Source of the DNA: Bimastos eiseni
Lineage: Eukaryota; Annelida; Clitellata; Crassiclitellata; Lumbricidae
Assembly: GCA_959347315.1 (NCBI GenBank)
Contig: OY365810.1
Coordinates: 26,117,090 to 26,181,089, forward strand
Length of the DNA: 64,000 nt
Direction of reading: 5' to 3'
Positions 1-11,100 of this stretch are shown here, one piece after another. The notes beneath the pieces were generated by a model. It was given only the letters and a program-made list of their open reading frames with translations. It was not told where the DNA came from and made no database searches. The first letter of the stretch is position 1. Each line of letters starts with the position of its first letter. The position numbers and the translations under genes are program-made.

Positions 1-760
1 TATCATCTGAGTAGACTCTACCTTTAGGGGCCTGACTACGCAAAACCTATAAACTGTTGCTGCCTTTTCAATTTTATAACGTTGAAATTGGGGTAAAACT
101 GTACACGCGAATCGATCAGACGAGGTAAGACGCCCAGTCACACGAAGTAAGACGCCCATGCACATGAAGCAAGATGCCCAATCACATGAGGCAAGACGTC
201 CATGCGCATGAGGCAAGATGCCCAGTCACATGAGGCAAGACGTCCATGCACATGGGGCAAGACGCTCGATCAGTGTACAAAACGCCCGTGGCCATCTTAT
301 CTCCTCAATAGGTGCAGTTATATTCCATATTATTCGCTAGTATGCCCTACGACTACTTTAATGACAGGTTCAATCGCACTGTGGCATTCCCTAATGCTAA
401 GTTATCGAAGAAAACATATATAGGCCAAATCTTTGGAGAACTGTGAGACCATATAATTTACATTAAAAAATAAAAACAGTATATGCTTATGCCTACATCA
501 GCTTTCGCAAAATTGGACTTTTGTTGATAACGAGTGATTTGTTCATAGGGAACACGAAAGAACACTGTCTTTCAGCCAGAAATGCAATTAACAAAGTAGT
601 TAAAATTAAAATTTAGATGCGTTATTTTATATTAATGAAAAATGCTCATAAATGTCATACATCCCATGGGCGTTTTGCCCCACCCGTAACTTTAACTGAT
701 GACCAAAACTACTTCCTAGGCAAAAATTCCAGGTTTTGTAACAATTTATTTGAGATGCAT
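1..760. repeat. Dispersed repeat, copy A, with internal tandem array
   Basis: This stretch shares long blocks with 32240-33215 in the same order. Examples are the block around 'cccatgggcgttttgcccc' followed by a run ending near 'ctgatgaccaaaactac'. Between about 120 and 290 it holds a degenerate tandem repeat of about 22 bp built on 'gacgcccagtcacatgaggc'. A third fragment of the family lies near 2560-2630. No coding capacity is visible. It looks like a non-autonomous mobile element, but its ends and class are not resolved. Confidence 0.7.
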
Positions 761-829
761 CATCAGTTCCACAGGTTTAAAATGTTCTGACGTTGATTTT
801 CGCTTGTAATCCGTGTCTGCAGCATCTCA

Positions 830-1715
830 TTGCAGTGTCCAACAATAGTCAGTCAACATGAATGAATTTCAGTTTCTCTGATGCCGTCATTCCATCATGG
901 CAATGTCCTGGTGAAATCTTTCTTCGTGTTCGTCACTGATTGCACCTAAATTCTCGAGGAAGAAATCCAAGTGTGAGTGTAGGAAGTGGATCTTAAGTGA
1001 CATGTTGCATTTTATATTTTTGTAAGCCGCAAGAAGTTTGTCAACTAGGCGAATACAGTTTATTGCTCTGTAGTTGGTAAGAAAAATCTCATCTTTGAAT
1101 GCTTTCCAGGCGATTTTCTCTAGTCCCATCAACAGACGTCTGAACTGCTTGTCACTGTCTGATCTGTGGACCTTCAAATAAGCTTTTGACAAACCTAAGT
1201 CCCTGACCTGGTCGTTCAATTATGAATGTGCGATGAGATGAGGCTCACAGGACCTGCCTTATTCAAAAGCCGGATAACTGTCATTGGATGTATACTTGTC
1301 CGGCTGGTTCATTCCAGCAACTTCATCTTCTAGGCTTACATCTAAGCGCCATTCAGTGGGTGGATTCGGTACTCCTCGGGTGGCACTTGTTGCAAAGCTG
1401 ATGGCAGATTTTGGTACTGAATCGCTTTCTTATTCTTACAAGAGAAACCAGAACCATTAGTGAGATAATAATAACAATCAGTAACATGAATCCTTCTGTT
1501 CTCGCCAGACCATTTCGACCGCAAATGACATTGCCTTTGGAGCTCTAAGATCGACAACACATCTTGCCCAACAAATGTGAGGTGCCCATTCCTTGTCTTG
1601 ATCACCCGTTTTACAACCAATGTACAGCTCATATGCTTTTTTAACAAGTTCACTGCAGTCATGGAGCATCTCTGAGACTTAGCAGAGCATAATATCACGG
1701 CTGTTGAGACACTGG
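830..1715 (-). pseudogene. Frameshifted transposon-associated multicopy gene
   Basis: Reading leftwards, three open segments in different frames match one protein family that I recognise as a multicopy, transposon-associated gene in arthropod and cnidarian genomes. Segment 1669-1478 carries GDQDKEWAPHICWARC and PFA-like MSFAVEMVWRE. Segment 1560-1342 carries CYYYLTNGSG then KKAIQYQNLPSALQQVP. Segment 1219-887 carries KCNMSLKIHFLHSHLDFF then SDEHEERFHQDIAMMEWR. The order is collinear but the frame changes near 1500-1560 and again near 1230-1340, so it cannot make the full protein. The N-terminal Cys/His cluster suggests a metal-binding head. Family function is not known to me. It is a decayed copy, flanked by repeat DNA on both sides. 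Confidence 0.65.
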
Positions 1716-1719
1716 CGAG

Positions 1720-2095
1720 ACATGTCTGCTGCCAATAGCCGTCGTAAAACCTATTATATTGAAGAGGAAGTTTATATCAGGCAACCTATCTCGGCTACCT
1801 AGGCACGTCTTCTAGCTCCGCTCTTTAGACTGTCACGATCTCCTAGTACCTCAGTCTAGAACTGCCACAGCCCAACATCGTGCCTATGCCTCTGTTGGCC
1901 CTTTGCTATGGAACAACCTTCCTGCTGTGACTCGTGCTGCCATCTTATCTTATAGCAAAACTGTTTCTGCTCGTTCTCTTAAGACTTTTCTTTTCTCTAG
2001 TTATCCTTCGCACTGCATGAGAGCGCCTCTGATTAGGTTGTAGCCTACTGTGAGAGGCGCTTTATAAATCTGTAAATAGAATAGAATAGAATAAT
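1720..2095 (+). mobile_element. 3' end of a LINE (CR1/L2-like)
   Basis: The forward translation from about 1855 reads RTATAQHRAYASVGPLLWNN then LPAVTRAA, followed by a basic stretch and a stop near 2040. This is the usual C-terminus of CR1/L2-type reverse transcriptase ORFs. It is followed by the tail 'gaggcgctttataaatctg' and a short ATAGA repeat typical of LINE 3' ends. The 5' part is missing. The tail motif recurs at 24585-24605. Confidence 0.65.
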
Positions 2096-3714
2096 GAATT
2101 TGGCATAGCTGATGTGTAGCTTGAAAAACAATAATATGCCTTGAAAAGTGACGTAAAAAACAAAGCAACTGGTATATATCAACAGATACATATAAAAGAC
2201 TTCCTGAGTTGCATATGTGCCTGTATGCAAGCGGCTTATATAGCGCTATAACTTTTGTTTACAGTTTTCTTCCAGCATTCTCATGCTTATGCATGCTCAA
2301 CTTGTATCAACTATAACACGTACATTATGCAATGTGCCCTAAGTGCATGCTTGGACATGTCCCAGTTGAACGGAGCATATTATGCTGCCACCGAAATATC
2401 ATAGCTGAATATGTGGAAATAAATTTTTTTAATTGCAAATTTCTCAAAAATGGTACGTGATAGGATAATTTCAAGGTGATTTTCGTAATCAGCAGCAAAG
2501 TAACATAATACTTAAGCACCCAACATTTCTAAAGAAGAGAAATCATCACGACCAGTGATATTAGATGACTGAAAAATGCTCAAAGGCGTCACACCTCCCA
2601 TGGGCGTTTTGCCCCACCTTCCCCTACTGTATTTCACATGCCTATTCTATCGATATCCATTGAGTGAGCCGTTCACTTACAATTGCTCGGCTCCACCTTC
2701 ATTAACTAGTGGTGATCAATAAATAATCATTACAATATTGTTGTAGACCCATCGTTCGAGTCAACCGCAGTAGGTCCACAATAAATTCTGCTGATTCTAT
2801 GTTCATCTTTCGTCTTTCAAAAGTGAATAACTTAGCAAAGGTTTTAACTTGAGGGGTTCAGCTGCAGCTAGATGACGTATAGTCTGTGCTAAAATACTGC
2901 AAATTGACCCGGAACAACATGCTTAATAGCCCAATTTTCCTATAGCTTTCTCTTTAGAGCTGTGATAGCATCCACTGAGACAGTACTAAGCTGTCATTCA
3001 AACCATTTCATAAGTCTACAATCTCTTGCACTGAGGAATTTCTGCCCTAGCTATTGTTCCTTTGTTTTGTATAAAATAATTTATACCTATTTTCTCGAGT
3101 TACCCTGATTGGTGCTAATTCAAAGACCTCTCTGTTGTGATGACTCCTGAACTGAATTAGCTACAGGCTCAATGTTGACCGTTTTCATATAGGTCTACAG
3201 CTGTATGAAGTTGATGAGAGGCAATACAAGTACATGTACTTCTATACGTGGACGTATACGCTGCAGGCCTACGCATCACTGACAATGCAACCTTATTCGC
3301 CTATAAAATTTAGTAGAACTAGGCCCCCTATTTGCTTGAAGTGTGACCACATTTCGTTTCTGATATTCATCAGAACACGTGGCACAACAATACTTCCAAG
3401 CAGACTCAAACTCAATTAATTAGTAACTGGGCGAGTACCACTGGAAACAGCGCAAGGAACCGTCCATAAATGACATCACGCGCCTAGGGGAGGGGTCACA
3501 CATTTGTGACGATGTGTGACAAGGGGATGGGATCGTCGAAATGTGACGTCACGTCATCACATCAATCATCAATATGCATAATTTAAAAAAAAAACTTTCA
3601 CTCAATTGAACAAGTTCCGCTTCATCAGCAGTAATTGTTACACAATTTAGCAACACTAATTATGATAATTGTATTCTTAATTTTTTGGATTGTTTACTTT
3701 CACGCTTGCTGTCA
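2096..3714. other. No gene seen
   Basis: AT-rich DNA with only short chance reading frames. The only recognisable item is a fragment of the copy A repeat at about 2560-2630, with the 'cccatgggcgttttgcccca' core. Confidence 0.5.
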
Positions 3715-3975
3715 ATTTCGTGATTTTGGAAGTGAGGCAGCCATTCTGTAACACACAAACAGGAATCAACTAGGCCTATATCGCCAATTAAACGCACTGG
3801 CTACAGAGAGTCGCTGCACGTCGGCAATTTACACTAATGGTCGTAATCACACACAAAATAATGGAGATAGTGTTGACGAAGAAGAGCTGGATCTGAGTGT
3901 AATATCGAAATAGTCTGCAGGCAATCATCGCCAATCATCAAAAGTAGCCTATATATATATACCATTCTGTAACAC

Positions 3976-4017
<42 letters not shown>

Positions 4018-4063
4018 GTGTGTTACAGAATGGTTGCCTCACCTCCAAAATCACACACATATA

Positions 4064-4100
<37 letters not shown>
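3715..4100. repeat. Inverted repeat around AT microsatellite
   Basis: The segment 3719-3758, with core 'gaggcagccattctgtaaca', recurs inverted at 4012-4056 with few differences. The inner part of the left arm, 'accattctgtaacacacaat', recurs once more directly at 3961-3980, immediately left of a (TA)n run. The DNA from 3961 to about 4035 is therefore a near-perfect palindrome with an AT core. A second (TA)n run follows at 4065-4099. Confidence 0.8.
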
Positions 4101-4489
4101 CAGATGCCTAGTTTTCTGTTTTTGACAAGCTTACAGCATCCTGATTTTTCAGAAAATTACTAATTGCAGAAACGCGATTATCGACAAAACCGCCATTTTT
4201 TTGCGTTCAGAAGTTAGTAAAGTGTAAAGCCTACAGCAGCACTTCAATTATCTCAACAGAATCGGAGTTGCATGATGCAACAATCGCACTTGAGACGGAA
4301 GAGAAGTTAATTAGTTTCAAGTTAATTAATAACTTGTATACGCTGCCAATGTCCTGTATGAATGACATCAATTGATGAGTCAAAGCTGTTATACAAAAGC
4401 CTTACAGTAAGCAGGGCATCAAGCAGCAGCATTCATTGCAGCCAATTCAGAAAAGACTGCCATTAGTTTTACTACAATAACCTTGGAAA

Positions 4490-4850
4490 GTGAGTCGCCT
4501 CTTTTGCTTCGACCTTTCGAATGACGATGCACGGCCAATTTCAGTGGAGGTGACTTAAGGGGACAGAAGGTGACGGTCCCCTCCAAAATCTCAGGTAAAG
4601 GGAATAGGGATGCTTATATCCTCATAATATCTCCTTAATATTATTATTGTGAATTTCATAGTGCTTTCCACTGTTCGACCTTTTTGCTACATCCGTTTTT
4701 GGGACATGAAATTCCTTCCAAACTACCTCCCCCCCCAAACTCAGGACCAATTAGTCTCCGCCTACGGTCAATGTAATTGTTCATTTTATAGATGAGCTCA
4801 CTGGGGTATGTCAGTGGATAAGGATCGAGCAATGGGCTTGACATAATTAT
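4490..4850. repeat. Dispersed repeat, shared with 57780-58030
   Basis: The order of landmarks 'ggtcccctccaaaatctcag', a 'ttttgctacatc' motif and a 'ccaaactcaggaccaa' motif is repeated, diverged, at 57800-58025. This indicates two copies of one element. No protein signal was seen. Confidence 0.5.
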
Positions 4851-6540
4851 TGTTCAACTGTGAAAGTAGAAAGCCCCTCTTGACATCACGATGAAGAAGA
4901 AAAGCATTTTAAGACTTTGAACAGAGAATAAACACAACCTAGACGTCCTCTGGAACACTTTAAACTCTTGTAATATGTTATGTTATGTTAATCGATCGCT
5001 ACATGGACTGACACACATTACTATGAGATAATGTTTCAGCAATAAATTTAAAATACAACTTAGTCATGTTAAAAAATATAGTGCGTCTATGATCAGTTCT
5101 TTCAGGTCATTTCATTGGATCAGAATCATCAGATTAGTAAGTGTGTTTGGTGAAAGGTAAACTGCACCGTTTCGGATGCCACCAAGTAGAAGCTGGGCTG
5201 CAAGAGGAGCGACTGACAGACAGTCTACTGTATATAGATGCTTATCTGATGGGCGATGGTCAAGCCTGCGTCTGAAGCCACAGATGTTAATGAGACGGAT
5301 GATGGTTGCTCTGGGATCTGGAAGCCAGTGAGGAATGGCTGGACTGGACGGTAAGTGCCTCGGGGAGAAAGAGGAACGCTGACGATCGAAAAAAGAGATC
5401 TTGATATGAAGATGGAGAGCAGATAGCAAACGATGAATGAATGAAAGACGGTGCTGAGAAGAGAGGCAATAGGAAGAAGAGAGTACAACGCCTGGAGAAG
5501 AGGAAGGGAAACAAATGACAAAGACTAGGTAGCAGAGGAAGGAAAAGAAGCAGACGACGAAAAGAAAAGAGGAGGAGGAAGAATAGAAAGAGAATAAGGA
5601 AAAGTCGAAGAAGAAGAAGAACGAAGAGGAGAGAAAACAGAAGGGGTAAGAGAAGAAGAGGAAGAGGAATAAGAGAAAGTATCAAAATAATATGAAGAAG
5701 ATGAGTGAGGAAATGAATATAAATAAATGAAGGCGAGCAGAAGGAAGAAAAGGAAGAGGGTGTAGAATGGTATTGCACAAGAAAAATACGAGAAAAACAA
5801 TGAATAAGTCTGAACAGAGGAGAAAGAAGAAAATCCAGACAAAGCGAACGATCACGCTGTAGCTGGCTGCTGGAGAGGATTAAAACACAGCGAGGAAGGT
5901 TAAATGGAGCGTGAACGACAATAAGGGAAGGACTATAAGGAGCAATTCACTTATAGAGAAGCGTAGAATTATATGTCGACAAGTTAGGGTCACTTGTGCT
6001 GAAAGACGGAAGACGTGGAGAGTCCGGCAAGGAACATAACAGAGGAAAGGAAAAGCCAACTGGACAACTGAGGAGGAAATACGACGGAAGGAGAAAAGGA
6101 TAACAAAGAGTTGGATGAGGAATTGATCGACAAATGGCAAAACACTTTTCTGCAAAGACTGGGGAGAGAGACAGAGAGAGCGCTAGGGTCGGGTCAGCAG
6201 AGCATATGTTGCCCGCCTCAGCGATACAATCGTTAATGGACCAATCAAGCGCGCATTGAAGCTACTGGAGCGGGTCCGCTGGAGGGAAGGAGAAAGGGGA
6301 AGGCTAACAGAGGTGAGAGGGAGGGTGGGTCAGGGAGTGGACGAAGGAAGGGGAGGGAAGGGAGGGCGGACAGTTTCTGCTTAAGAGGCTCCGTCGCCCG
6401 CTGCCGTTTGCCAGTTCGATTTGCGCTGAGCATCAGCGAGAGACGGAGCAAAAGAGGAGGACGACGACGAGGAAGAGGAGGACTGAAGACTGAAATCGAC
6501 CGATTGTGTCCTACGCCACTGCACAAGGTTCAGTCAAGGT
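4851..6540. other. Purine-rich tract and flanks, no gene seen
   Basis: The + strand from about 5390 to 6480 is strongly purine-biased (GA, GGA, GAAGAA runs), so the - strand frames are Leu/Ser/Pro-rich and long by composition. No domain, exon border or known motif was found. It lies about 1.5 kb upstream of the EF-hand gene. Confidence 0.5.
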
Positions 6541-6569
6541 ATGGATTATGCAGATGATTATCAGATGGT

Positions 6570-6790
6570 CGATGCGATGATGATGATGAAGAAGAAGAAG
6601 AAGATGATGATGATGAAGTTGATGATGATGATGATGACAACGACGACGATGATCACAATGACGGTGACAATGACGATGGCGATGACGATGACGACGATGA
6701 TGACGGCGATCCGCGACGACGACGGCTGTTATGATGACAACGACGATTACTATGATAGCAATGATGACGACATGCAGATGGCGATGATAA
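6570..6790 (+). repeat. GAT/GAC trinucleotide tract
   Basis: Imperfect (GAT)n, (GAC)n and (GAA)n runs. The apparent Met/Lys/Asp-rich frames here are products of the repeat. Confidence 0.85.
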
Positions 6791-8027
6791 CAATTCTTGT
6801 AAAGACAAGAGAAAAGCATGCGAGCAATTGAAACGCCAAAGACAGACAGACGACGACGACTACAATGACTAGAACGACAAAGAAAAGATAATGATTATTA
6901 GGTTTAAAGTGTACATATTTCATAGTGTTATTATCAATAATAATCTATTTTCGTTCACTCAAATCAAACTGACTAATCGCTGAATGGTCACGTGATATGG
7001 TAGTAACAGACAATAACAAGTTTAACAAGAGTCGCGTTTAACTGTATGGCAGCCTGCACTGCGCCCTCCTGCTCTATTACTCATTTGCCAACGCCACCTA
7101 GCTAATGAAAGGGTTAGTAAATCTTTTGGGATAGTGGCTATCGAATGCGAATCCTTCTGTTCATGGTGATAGCATTTAATCGTTCAGCCATTTCTTTCGC
7201 AATAAGGATCTCTCCAGTGCAAATCGAGTCACCTCTTCAAAATAAAGAAGAGCGCAATATATCCAGGATTTTCACTCCTTTCTTTGTTCTTATTCTACAT
7301 CTCCTTTTAACAGCACTTGATGTCATGATCATTATTGTCGTAACCAGCAACATCGCCGCCACCATCATCATCATCACACCTTCATGACCACCAACACATA
7401 AGCACCACCACCACTCCCTCTTTTGTCCCTCCTACTCTCTTTGCTCTCCCATCTGCATGTTTCAATTATCGTCGCTACTCCAATTCACTTCAATTCACTT
7501 CAATTCCAATTTCGTTTAATGAGAACACCAAGCTGTCAAAACGGGAAGTTAGTTTACAACTACATGCAATCTATATAAGTTCATATCAGTTTCGACTTGT
7601 TTTCTCAAATGGGATTTGATTTTAATACGATTTTCAAATTAAATATCATTCTAACTTAAATACCATCGACTGGTGTCCCTGACACAAGCTTAACAACACC
7701 ATGGAAATCAAAAGAATAGATTAGATCCGAATTACAACGTATATATGCGTTTTTATCATGTATCAAGATATAATTTATAGCCTTGATTTGATTTGATTGT
7801 ATTTGATACGAATGCATTCATTTGTTCGTTTCTCCTTCATTTCTTCTTTCTTATCCATCCTCTTTTCTCCTTCCTTTCCTTCGTTTTCTTCCAGAGTCTA
7901 GACCTAGATTTTCCATTCTTTTCGCTTCTCGTCGTGGTCATTTTCACGAAGAGCGCTTTGAATGCGGACAGTGCATAATATTGTAGTGCGACAAAGAACA
8001 GTGGTTAGTGTTTGGGAATCGAAAGAC
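6791..8027. other. 5' flank of the EF-hand gene
   Basis: No repeat or gene is recognised. The CDS frame is open upstream of the chosen start, with another ATG at 7962 that would add 22 residues. I cannot place a TATA box or transcription start. Confidence 0.4.
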
Positions 8028-8189
8028 ATGGCAACAAGAAAGACAAAACAACTGTCGGAGGAGGAGCTTCGTTTCTACAAGGAACACTTCAAGATGTTCG
8101 ACCTCAACGGAGATGGATCGATCAGCACCAAGGAACTGCGAACAGCGTCCCGTCGCCTTGGATACAGACTCAGCGACCAACAGATCGAG
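8028..8189 (+). CDS. EF-hand gene, exon 1
   Basis: 54 codons, MATRKTKQLSEEEL to LSDQQIE, holding EF-hand 1. The exon ends at GAG followed by gtacgcc, phase 0. The next exon continues with GIMRANDLDCDG, which restores the exact calmodulin-like spacing to loop 2. Confidence 0.85.
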
Positions 8190-11100
8190 GTACGCCTAGT
8201 CCCGCTGATGGACACCTATGGCATCCGGGCTTGCGGTGGTAGCCTTATGATCTGAGTGAGGTTTGTTTGTCTCAGAACGTCTCTGCCTAGTCCTGCTGAT
8301 TAAGGCTGTCAACGGGTACCCGGGTACCCGACCGAAGCTGACTACCCGGGTAATGAAATCGGGTTTCGGGTACCCGAAATTCCGTTAAAAAATCCGCGAT
8401 TTCACTTGAACATCTGCCAGAAATAATCTCTTGGTCATATTGGCTGAGTGCCCGGGCAATGAAAATCGTTTCTCGGGTAACGTCATTTCGTAAAAATGTG
8501 CGATCTTACCCGAACATTTGCCAGAAATATTCCGTTGGTCATATCGGCTGACTGCCCGGGCAATTAAATCGATTCTCGGGTGCCCGACATTCCGTAAAAA
8601 TGCACAATTTTCCACATTTCCTAACAAAGTTTCCGCGCGGTCGGGTACCACAGTACCCGATCGCGCGGGTCGATCGGTACCCGGGTCGTCATTTCAACAT
8701 GTTTTGACAGTCTTACTGTTGATGGGCACCTATGACATCCGGCCCTGCGGGGGTAGCCTTATGACATGAGTGAGGCTTGTTTTGACGCAGAACGTCTCTG
8801 CCTGCATTGCACGCTATGGACTGAATAGGACCGAAGGTTAGGAAAGAGGTAAATGTGTCTGATTTGGGATGCTGTGTTCCCGAATGGGTGCAGTGTGTTA
8901 GTTGACCGCAAATACATGGAATGGAGCAAAATCTGAGAAGAAACTCTCTTCTGAATGGGAGAAACAGTGACAAGGATAGTTTTCTGGCTAATTCCAATCA
9001 CAATAATGCTGGTCAGTGGTTGTGTAATTCCTGCCAACAGTCAGTCGTTTATGGCGATACAAAGAATACGCAGTAAGGAAGATATTATGGTATATAGTTA
9101 ACTGTTGATCCCAACCATTTTCAGAGCAAGAGAGTTAAAGACATCCTTATTCGAAGATATCCAATCCACGACATTTAAGCTACTGTTTTTCAATTCATTT
9201 GTATTCAGTTACATTTATATCAATTGAGAGCACTGTTTCTTGTATTCAACTGCAGCGTTACGACTATTGATGCATTAATTTCAGTTGCAAATAGGCTGCT
9301 TTTCTCAAAGTCTACATCAGGTCCTTGCGGTTGCATCGACTTTGCCATCATGCGTTCAATTGACAATTGCCTCAGCCTGAGTGTATGTCGCCGCACTCAG
9401 GCTGGGAAACATTCTAACGCTGTCTGCGAAAGTCTCTTCGTCTGTATTGTATTGTATTTTCATTTATTGGAAAGGAAATATCGCTGTCGAGACGCAGCGA
9501 CATACAGATTCATGATATTACATAGGCATCAAACAGTCACTCAGTCATTGAGCTTACTAGGCCTAACTTCGTGAAAGGTTCAGTACATGGGAACAGCTTA
9601 GGGGACATGAAGGTGCCTAATAGATAGATGTTTTTTATACAGTAATCTGGGTATAAAGTTCTTTTTGTTCCTATCTTAGAGATCAAATGGGTGAGGTCTT
9701 GCACGCAGGTTGTATTTTGTGTCCGGTCTCTCATGGCACAGCGGGTGCAGATCGTGTCTCCGATCCCTGATGATGGCCTAGAAAAGAGTAGTGTCGGCCT
9801 GTTTAGCCCTCATTTCTTCCGACAGAGCTTCCGCCGGCAGGAATCCCTCTCATTTCATCTGCGCGTTGAGGCGCTCCAAGCGTTCGCGGTCCCCACTATT
9901 TATATCAATCAATCAACCAACCAATCAATCAATGTCAATTTGATATAGCGCCCCTTCAAGGTATCTACTCAGAGGCTCTCCCTGTCTGACCACGGCTGAA
10001 AAAACGGTTTTCAATGAACAGTAAAATGCATGCGAGGAATTTATCGGCGTATCTCTATGGGGAGCCAAGTCCAGATGGTCAGGCCAATCATATACCCCCA
10101 CCAGGCTGGGGACGCCTGCATCAGACGGGCAATTGTTGTTGCTCTTGTAACTTGCTTAAGATCCTTCTCTGGCATTCCGCGCCAACGGAGTCTTTAAAGC
10201 GTTGGCCATATATGGATGATGAGCAGAATCGCAGGATATAATTCTCGTGCTCTGATAAGGTCAACTTCTCCACGACTGTCACACCTAGTATCTTGAGTTT
10301 GGTTGATCTCTTTACTCTGTTGATGGATGGTTGTGGGACCAATTGAAGGCATGCATGGACCGGCAAGTTACCACTGTAACTGATCGCTCGCTGGCGCGAC
10401 TGGATGTCTCTTGTACGGTCTCCAGTCAGTGCTTGACGCCGTGGCATGACTCATCTGCAAATGAAGGAAATAGGGTCAAGTGACGCAGCTCCTCCATTGG
10501 CTGTTTGTCCCATTCCCCGTCAAGTTCAAGCCTTGTTTGCTTGTATTCAAAACACTTCACTGAGTATTTGAGTGACTGTGCACCCAGATTCAATCCTCTG
10601 CCTCTGGCTTGCGACTTACATGTAGATCGCTTAAGAAGATCGATCGCTGCGTACGTAGAATGAGGGTGCGCTTCGGCGATCGTGCCTTCTCGGCCGCCGG
10701 TCCTATAGATGCAAAAATAACCTTCCACCCGCCATCAGATTAGTCGACTCAGTAGACTCCTTCAAGTGCAAGCTCAAAACTTATCTGTTCGCTGAAGCTT
10801 ACATATATCTTGCTTGTAGTTGTTTGTGAAACTCCGTTGCACCGATATCCACGCGATACGGCGTCATAGAAATTGCCGTTATCGTTGTTATTATCAGAGT
10901 CAATTATAATTCCATCAAACGAAGAATACAACTAATGAAAACCGTACAATAATCATAAACAGTTCTCAGCAAGAAATTCGCGTTGACTATCCCACCAGTT
11001 CATATTTGACGTCTGTCACTATCTTGCAACAAGTCAACATTTCGTGTTACACTTGACACACGTGTGACCTTGGCTTGACCTCTCCAAGGCGGACTTTAAT

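Noticed and set aside
5112..6526. Several - strand frames of about 90-160 codons
   Set aside because: Leu/Ser/Pro-rich translation of a purine-rich tract, with overlapping frames and no motif.
6541..6831. Met/Lys/Asp-rich frame possibly upstream of the EF-hand gene
   Set aside because: Product of GAT/GAC/GAA repeats; the opposite strand is equally open (His-rich).
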